From contig JBAIZL010000006.1 of assembly GCA_036971475.1 (NCBI GenBank), positions 133,246,731-133,310,730 of the forward strand: a stretch of DNA of 64,000 nucleotides, in the 5' to 3' direction. Of the stretch, positions 57,170-64,000 are shown piece after piece. This DNA is from Prosapia bicincta (taxonomy: Eukaryota > Arthropoda > Insecta > Hemiptera > Cercopidae). Both the position numbers and the translations under genes were made by a program. Position 1 is the stretch's first letter, and every line of letters starts with the position of its first letter. The notes under the pieces were generated by a model, which was not told the origin of the DNA, searched no databases, and was given only the letters and a program-made list of their open reading frames with translations.

Positions 57170-59351
57170 ACGAAAAGGTTTTGTTTTGTTTCTTACTTAG
57201 TGAGTAATTAAGAAATAAGATTAAAAGCTTAGTACCTTCAGACCAAAAACTATTGAAAACTATTGCCTCTTACGGTGTTGCCACTATTCCAAAATGTTAC
57301 TTCACTGAAAAAGCTTACTTGCTACTGATGGCTTTCCCTCAAGGTTGCAGGTGTGAGATTTAAGGATGTGGTGGTGTAAGGTAGGTTGTGTACTTCGGCA
57401 ATCAGGTTTTGTCAATGAAACAACACTTTCGAAACACATCAGTAGAGTAAGTAGCTTTAATTTTCACTAATTTCACAAACACAAGTATTTATGAAATAGT
57501 GAAGTTAATATGAATACAACAAACAACTCCAATTGCGAATATTCTGGGTAGTGGACCCAGAACATGTAGTTATCTAGTCAGTTTGCTGCAAAAATTACGT
57601 GGCATAAAATTTGGTTTGTGCTGCACACCAGACAAAGTTTGCTATATACCAGACCTATATGTAATTAAAATATTTTGGCAATCATTGAGGGCTTAAACCA
57701 ACAAAAGAAATTTTGCACAACCAAGGTCATATAAAATAAATATCATCAGACAAATTTGGGAGATAAATAAAAAAAAGGATACTTGTTAATAGACAAGAGA
57801 AAGGGGAATCAAACAATGAAGAAGCAAGTGTGGAACACTCAAATTGACAACAGTCATGGCTTCCTTGGAGCACACTTGGCAAAATATAAATATTTAACTA
57901 AATCCGAAAACCCCAGGTTGCATTATGCATGTGACAATCTCTTACAATTAAATTAGTAAGAACAAAGCTAGACAGGAAGATCATTACAAAATATAGTGTT
58001 CTCTTATAACTTATATAAAGAAGCTTACCCATTTTATATTTACTCTAGCTGGTATTTTATAATAGAGTCCTTTAAAGTGATCAAAGGGAAAATGATCTAT
58101 TGTACATATATTCACATTCCTTAACTTAAGTGCCTAGAAATAAGTACTAATTACTACTAAAAATTTGAAGCAACGCTTTACACTTGTGATAAATTTTAAA
58201 TATTTCCTACTAGGTTCGTTCTTCGTTCGTTTCACACGTTTGAAGTTATTCATAGAATATATTCTTGTACTGTTAAATACAGTGGTTGATATAATTATAA
58301 CTCCTGATATTACGATGATCTGTACCGTGTACATCACAGCTAAGTTTTCTCCTAAATAGGTTTCTTGTAATGATTTTGTTAACTATTTAGGATTGAAACT
58401 GATAATTATTCGTTATTGTGTGTTTATACTACTACTGTTTATGTGTTATTATGTGAGATATAACACCACTAAACCAATTGAAATAACCTTGAAATAAAAA
58501 AGAAAAACTGCGTAATTTCCCTTGTGCCTGTTTATGTAAGAAAATGTTTCTCACCAAAGCAGAAGAGAGATTTCCCTGTAGTCCCCCAACACGATTTCAT
58601 AGTGTAACTTTATATGTAGATTTGCAGTCATCGAATTTTGGTCATTTTAAGACTACCCGTTATGGCATATATATGATATAGTAGTCCCTATTTAGCTCCC
58701 ATCATTTTAATTCAGGAAACAAACGTCAAAACCAACTGGAAGTTATATTGCAAGAGGCGGTACGAAGTTATTTTTAAAGGTATTGAGTAATTAATAACCT
58801 ACATTACAGACATTACAAATATGAAAATGTATAACAATTTAAACAAATGTTTTGTGCATTAGTTTTGATTTTTTTTTGCAACACTAATGCGAACGTTCAG
58901 TAGGCCTATGAATATTCTGGTCTGCAAAGGCTAGAAAAGCATTGGTTTTAGGTAAGAGCAAACCTACATATCCTTAGGTAGGATAGAAACGGTAGCATTA
59001 ACCTGCCATGGTAGCGTCGTTATATGGAATGTTCGCAAAATGAGTACAACTAAATATGCGTACACAGAGAATCTTGACAAAGATGGGTACGTATCACGTT
59101 TTGACAGGTAAGCTATGACGTCAGAGCATTGTGACAGGCGTAAAATCAGTATAGCATTTAGGCGTGGATCTTTTAAAATAATTGCACTACATAAATGAGT
59201 TTACCTCTAAGCAAAACAAAGAGGTCGCTTAGTTTACTAAGGTGATGATCCGTTAAAACCTTATTTATTAAACCTGATTTCTATCACACTTTTCTATTCT
59301 TTGGACTGACAAAATGATAACGATATCACTTTGACGGTATACAATCTGCTT

Positions 59352-59774
59352 TTACCTTGTCATTTTTTTGTTTTTTATATTTTTCATTTTTAAAAAAATT
59401 AATCTACATTGCCAATAGACCATTTTATTTGATTTTATCATTTGATTGCTTTGGTCTGATCTAATCCATTCTTTGAAATGTAGGAAAGAGAGTTTAAACA
59501 AGACATAATGCCTCCAGTTCCTAGGCCTTTTTGTACTGTTTTCTAGACAGTTTAAAGCAATATATTTTGTTTTTCTTTTCTTTCCCACTAAGTGTAACTT
59601 CAGTCTCATGTACATATGAGTCGTAGTTTCATCCTCTTCTTTCAAACAATACACGACGTCTTTTACTCTTGGTTTAGGGTTCAAAAGTGTGTAGTTGATC
59701 TTGAGGGCCAGCCTTCTACAGTTTTTGTTGTTCGATGTCTTCTTTGGTGTTATGATGACAAGGACTCCAACCAC
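59352..59774 (-). CDS. unrecognised 140-codon frame
   Basis: The frame is Lys- and Arg-rich with a GVLVIITPKKTSNNKNCRRL start and a VKDVVYCLKEEDETTTHMY middle. I recognise no domain, no signal peptide and no catalytic motif. On the opposite strand just beyond it an acidic stretch (AENEEEEYVDDGDEEEE) is readable at about 59,833-59,880. It could be a fragment of a transposase or an exon with unknown partners. Length alone in such AT-rich DNA gives modest support. Confidence 0.25.
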   Translation of the reverse strand: MVGVLVIITPKKTSNNKNCRRLALKINYTLLNPKPRVKDVVYCLKEEDETTTHMYMRLKLHLVGKKRKTKYIALNCLENSTKRPRNWRHYVLFKLSFLHFKEWIRSDQSNQMIKSNKMVYWQCRLIFLKMKNIKNKKMTR

Positions 59775-60600
59775 ACATTATACCTTTGAATCGCCTACAG
59801 ATTTTTAGTCACCACCGAGATTTTTAGATCTGCCGAAAACGAAGAGGAGGAGTACGTTGACGATGGGGACGAAGAGGAAGAACCCAGAGAATTTTAGGTC
59901 CAAACAAAGATACGTACTCATGAAGACCCCCTACAAAGCATAAGTGACGTCACGCAGTTCACTGCTGATTCTTGAACTATTGTACTCTGTAAAGGACTGT
60001 ATGCAACGGGATAAGGTAACGTAACAGTGGGAAGTTTCTTTGTTAGACTTTAGGGAAAAATAAGAATAATATTATCTAGAGAACCTTTCGTGTAAAAATA
60101 TTAGGTTTTAATTTATTTATGCTTGGATAATGTCTGCTTTATTTATATTTGCCAAATGCATAGTGTAGTGATTTAGTTTATTAGAAGTAAATAGTGTATC
60201 ATATTATTTCTAAAGTCAACAGCTTCTCTCATTAAAAGGTATGTAATCCTATTGTACTGCAGGAACTAAAATTATTACAGTATTTATGACTTTAAATAAT
60301 GCTATTTGTATATTGCAAAATAGTCCAATGCGGATAATATTTTCGTTCCCTTGCGGTTCCGCTTTAAACACGTCTAACTCTAGTTTAAAGGTCTATGCTC
60401 TGGGGTGACATCGGGAGATTGGTTTGCACGTTTTATTCATTTATTAAAGTTACCACTAACCTTCGTCAAATGCTATTGTTCTTCCTGTACTCATATTTCG
60501 CAGCACTCATTATTCGTGCCACCGTTGTATCAAGTGTTCATGGTCGCTGACCTAATGACCTAAGGTAGTATCCATCTTTTAGAAGCCCTTATTAGACGAT

Positions 60601-60905
60601 GATTATATATGAGTAAGGATTTAGGGGAATTTCTGGCATTGAGTGGGCAAGATGGCGTGCCTGAAGTAGACGTAAAGAGTTGTTCATCCTTCACAGTTTC
60701 TCAAATATAAGAAGTAAGTTTGAGTGGTTGGGATTATATATGAGTAAGGATATAGGGGAGGTTCTGGATTGAGTGGGCAAGATGTCGTGCCTGAAGTAGA
60801 CGTAAAGAGTTGTTCATCCTTCACAGTTTCTTAAAAACGAGAAGTAAGGTAGGGTTGTGGGGATTATATATAAGTAAGGATATAGGGGAATTTCTGGCAT
60901 TGCGT
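60601..60905. repeat. short array related to the 128-bp satellite, 2-3 units of 130-131 bp
   Basis: Units beginning gattatatatgagtaagg start at 60,601, 60,732 and 60,862. They correspond to the 127/128-bp units at 9.9-11.9 kb and are closest to the last unit of that array (ggcattg..tgggcaagatgg). Confidence 0.85.
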
Positions 60906-61840
60906 GGGCAAGAAGTAGTATAGTGTCGATGGTATCCTGGTATAGTGTGCTGACATCCATCTCTCAGTATACGTTTAGCAAAGACCACATTTAAGCATCG
61001 ACAAATAGTTGCAGTTTATGGTTAGAGTATGTGTAAACAAATAAATCTAAATTGTACATTATTGGTTCAAATAAAATCTGCAGTGTTTAAGGATGAACGC
61101 AGAAAATTAGTGCAATTTATAAAATTTGAGATAAACGCTGGCCTTGTGCAGGAGCTGTTGTTGTATTTTTAAAGTTAACGCTTCATTACGAATTTGGTCA
61201 TTGTTTTAAAGAGCTTTATTAGCCATTGTACTTTTTATATATCATATTTTTATTTCAAGATATTTGAAACAATACCTAATTGTTCTGTAAATATCATCCG
61301 TGAAAAGTGCTTCGAATTGATACATTATATCAGAATAATAGAATGTTTAGGTCATTTATAATTATTAGAGCCTTGAAATATTCAATTACATATGGCTAAG
61401 TGAAGCCAATTTCCATTTTTAAAACTAGTTAATTATTTCTGTACATAATGGATATTGACAAATCAATTTACCTGGTTATTTAAAAAGTCTAAAGAAGTCG
61501 AAAAAATAAGAATTGTTAAAAGCTTAAAAATATTACGACCTAAAGCTTTAAAATAATGAAAATAGACAAAAATAAATTCATAATAAGTATACAACTTTAT
61601 AAAATCCTTTTTTTGCAAGAAACGTAGCTCTGTTATAATATCTTAGAACATATCTGTGAAAGTATAACTTAGGGTGGATCTCGTTAAAAAAATATTGTTA
61701 CATTCGCGCCCCTCAGCGGTTTTGGCTGCACTAGTTTAAAATTGTCACTTTATATGTTAATTTACCAAGTTTAAAAACAACTAATAATTGATAATGGATA
61801 TGGAACTGGAATAGAAGTTTATAATAGTGTATTATTTTTA
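60906..61840 (+). repeat. dispersed repeat body, second copy
   Basis: It aligns with 11,901-12,770 over its whole length with many small differences, in the same orientation and at the same position relative to the array. No coding frame is shared. Confidence 0.72.
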
Positions 61841-62689
61841 CCGAAGGCCATAGGATAGAGTAAAATAGTTTACTTATTGTATTGTTATTTTATATTTTTT
61901 TTGGCGGAAAACCATATGAGGTACCACCGCCATTACAGCTTACCCTAACCACCTCCTTTCCAATCCTATAAACCATATTTGTTATGTACTATTGTTAAAA
62001 CTTGTAACATAAAACCAACATAAACCATATTTTAATACAGCGAAATATTCGTTTACAATTGTCTGATATTATATCGTATGTTTCTTTTTGTTTTAAGGAC
62101 CTAAACACTGAATACCTGACAGGGCAAGATTAAAATGCTTGTCGGCCAGTATATGCCTCTTGGCCGTCTCTGGTTTAAACTTGAAATTAAATACGGGAAT
62201 TGTTGTGCATGCTTGTCTTTCGTAATGAATCCCCCAAATGCCCTAAAACCTCCTCAAGCAACTTTGTAATGACGCAAAAGACAAAGTTATGAACTTATAT
62301 TTGTATGGCGAACAATAATTCTAAATGGTTTAATCCAATATAACGACTTTTATCAAAAAAAGTATTAAGCAAATGTGAATTTGAAAGTAATTTTACGAAC
62401 ATTGTTACTAAAATAGTGGTGGTGGTTTATCATTTAATTACGAAGTCGAAAAGGAAACATTAAAAATGAATAATTCATTATGGTCGACTTTTATTAAGCA
62501 AATGTGAACTTAAAAGTAATTTTGATAAAAGATGTTCTAGAAAATTCATAAAATGTGGAAAACAAAAATGAAAAATGACTAACAAATAGTAAAACAACTT
62601 TAATAAACAAATTGGAAAATTATAAAATTTTGTAGATTTCTATACAATTACAATACAAATAGAAAATTCTCAGGAGAAGTGGAAAATCG
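61841..62689. other. AT-rich stretch, nothing recognised
   Basis: Two related phrases near 62,350 and 62,490 (aagcaaatgtgaa..t.aaagtaattttg) show a small local duplication. No gene was seen. Confidence 0.4.
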
Positions 62690-63278
62690 TGAAGATCTGC
62701 ACGAATATTGCCTCATACGAGGGGTGTGCGTTACAGGAGATGTGGAGAAGTGCACAAATATTGCCTACATACGAGGGGTGTACGTTCCAGGAGATGTGGA
62801 GAAGTGCAATAATATTGCCTACATACGAGTGGCGTGCGTTCCAGGAGATGTGGAGAAGTGCACTAATATTGCCTACATACAAGGGGTGTACGTTCCAGGA
62901 GATCTGGAGAAGTGCACTAATATTGCCTACATACGTTGGGCGTGCGTTCCAGGAGATGTGGAGAAGTGTACTAATAATGGCTACATACGAGGGGCGTGTG
63001 TTTTAGGAGATGTGGATAATTGCACTAATAATGCCTACATACGAGGGGTGTGCGTTCCAGGAGATCTAGAGAAGTTCACTAATATTTCCTACATACGAGG
63101 AGTGTGTGTTCCAGGAGATGTTGAGTAGTCCACTAATAATGGCTACATACGAGGGGAGTGCGTTCCAGGAGATGTAGAGAAGTGCACTAATATTGCCAAC
63201 ATACGAGGGGTGTGCGTTCCAGGAGATGTAGAGAAGTGCACTAATATTGCCTACATACGAGGGGTGTGCGTTCCAGGA
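62690..63278 (+). repeat. 54-bp minisatellite, about 11 copies, open for eight of them
   Basis: The phrase gagatgtggagaagtgcac recurs every 54 bases from 62,737 to 63,223. As 54 bases are 18 codons, a frame from 62,679 to 63,128 stays open and encodes an 18-residue repeat of the form GVCVPGDVEKCTNIAYIR with conserved Gly, Pro, Asp, Cys and Tyr. A stop (GTT GAG TAG) ends it while the DNA repeat continues. I see no start context, signal peptide or partner exon, so I treat it as repeat DNA with a fortuitous frame. Confidence 0.85.
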
Positions 63279-63581
63279 TGGTCACAAACCATGGGAATCT
63301 GATGGGGCTTTAATACAAAATTGAAAGATCTAGGTCCCCTGTGTGCAAAAGATGCGACGAGAACCAAGAGGAAAGCCCAATCCACGTACTCTGTGAGTGT
63401 CCTGCTTTGGGAGCTGCAAGGAGAAAGTGGTTAGGCTGACAGGTATGTAGACCAGAAGATGTCAGAAGGTTTAGCATCAGGTGGATACTTGGTTTCTGCA
63501 AAAAGGTAGATATCCACTAAGCTAGTCCTGTGGTAAAGATGGGAAGTACAAAGGCTGGAGCTAATAGTAGTAATAAAATGA

Positions 63582-63582
<1 letters not shown>
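63279..63582 (+). mobile_element. LINE 3' tail with Cys/His knuckle
   Basis: The plus strand reads SPVCKRCDENQEESPIHVLC, ECPALGAARRKWLG, a stop, then PEDVRRFSIRWILGFCKKVD, the C-terminal CxxC...H...C segment of a LINE, followed by 3' UTR and a taatagtagtaataaaa-type end. It belongs to the same family as the tail inserted at 38,620-38,851. The rest of the element is absent (strong 5' truncation). Confidence 0.72.
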
Positions 63583-63677
<95 letters not shown>

Positions 63678-63702
63678 CAGGCAGACAGAGAGAGAGAGAG
63701 AG
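63583..63702. repeat. (TA)n(GA)n compound microsatellite
   Basis: TA units to about 63,620, then GA units with some interruptions, directly after the LINE tail. Confidence 0.96.
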
Positions 63703-64000
63703 CATCTACAAATAGGGAATAGTGAACCGTACATTACGAGTTATACTATTAATGGAAATGGCAAATATGGCGTTATTAGTATAGCAAATAATGGTAATGA
63801 CTAACCTGCGATACACAATTCTCCTGTTTGTAACTATTTGAATATGAACTGGAAAAGACCTATTTGACCCAAAATTAACGATGATTGCTAAGAGTTTGCC
63901 CTGTATATCCATGATTTTAAAGTTTTCGGAATTCCTCTTCTCGAAGTCGAAGAAAATAGCAAGATGTGTTTGACGCAAGATAAAGGCATTTCAATAGCAG

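Larger units (their letters stand above)
56290..60590. other. long stretch without a recognised gene
   Basis: A 19-base perfect inverted repeat with a 20-base loop lies at 57,112-57,169. A 140-codon minus-strand frame (59,352-59,774) is listed separately. The rest shows no domain, splice-supported exon or element end that I can name. Confidence 0.4.

Overview
The window is AT-rich animal nuclear DNA, most likely from an arthropod and probably an insect. Evidence: spliced coding sequence with GT/AG introns, jockey-type and RNase H-bearing LINEs, Penelope-like elements (PLEs) with GIY-YIG endonucleases, piggyBac-, pogo-, mariner- and hAT-type fossils, long (TA)n/(TG)n microsatellites and five kilobase or sub-kilobase tandem arrays. 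Nothing looks prokaryotic: no operons, ribosome-binding sites or CRISPR arrays. I cannot name the species.

The one convincing cellular gene lies on the minus strand at 44,082-48,222. I assembled four exons (17, 29, 287 and 45 codons) joined by three phase-0 introns. Exon 1 encodes exactly a signal peptide and sits 43 bases downstream of a TATA box. The predicted product is a secreted, lysine-rich, helical protein of 378 residues that I do not recognise. Two broken relatives lie nearby: one at 26,862-28,249 (minus) and one at 38,011-40,339 (plus, itself partly duplicated and hit by a LINE). These two carry the same microsatellite and the same PLE just past their last exon, so they are two arms of one inverted segmental duplication (about 24.8-28.4 kb and 38.0-41.6 kb).

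Left part (1-24 kb): a (TG)n tract, a 134-bp satellite (3.25-5.17 kb), a decayed LTR-retrotransposon gag/protease (8.0-9.3 kb), a 128-bp satellite (9.9-11.9 kb) whose flank recurs at 60.6-61.8 kb, a 5'-truncated RNase H-type LINE (13.9-16.2 kb), and two short TTAA-flanked piggyBac-like fossils (17.6-18.6 and 19.3-20.5 kb).

Middle (24-43 kb): a mariner-type transposase scrap, PLE copy A1, the gene-family pseudogenes, TA-tract-embedded palindromes (30.8-31.4 kb), a hAT transposase fossil, a pogo-like element whose empty site is preserved elsewhere in the window, a 175/176-bp satellite with two unit types (35.1-37.2 kb), PLE copy A2, and a second PLE family with a hammerhead-like 3' motif (42.4-43.3 kb).

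Right part (43-64 kb): the intact gene, whose large first intron is filled with repeats and a PLE remnant, a young 5'-truncated jockey-like LINE with a 14-bp target-site duplication (51.2-53.1 kb), minisatellites with units of 105, 66 and 54 bp, and a LINE 3' tail (63.3-63.6 kb). Apart from the secreted-protein gene, almost everything recognised is mobile or satellite DNA.
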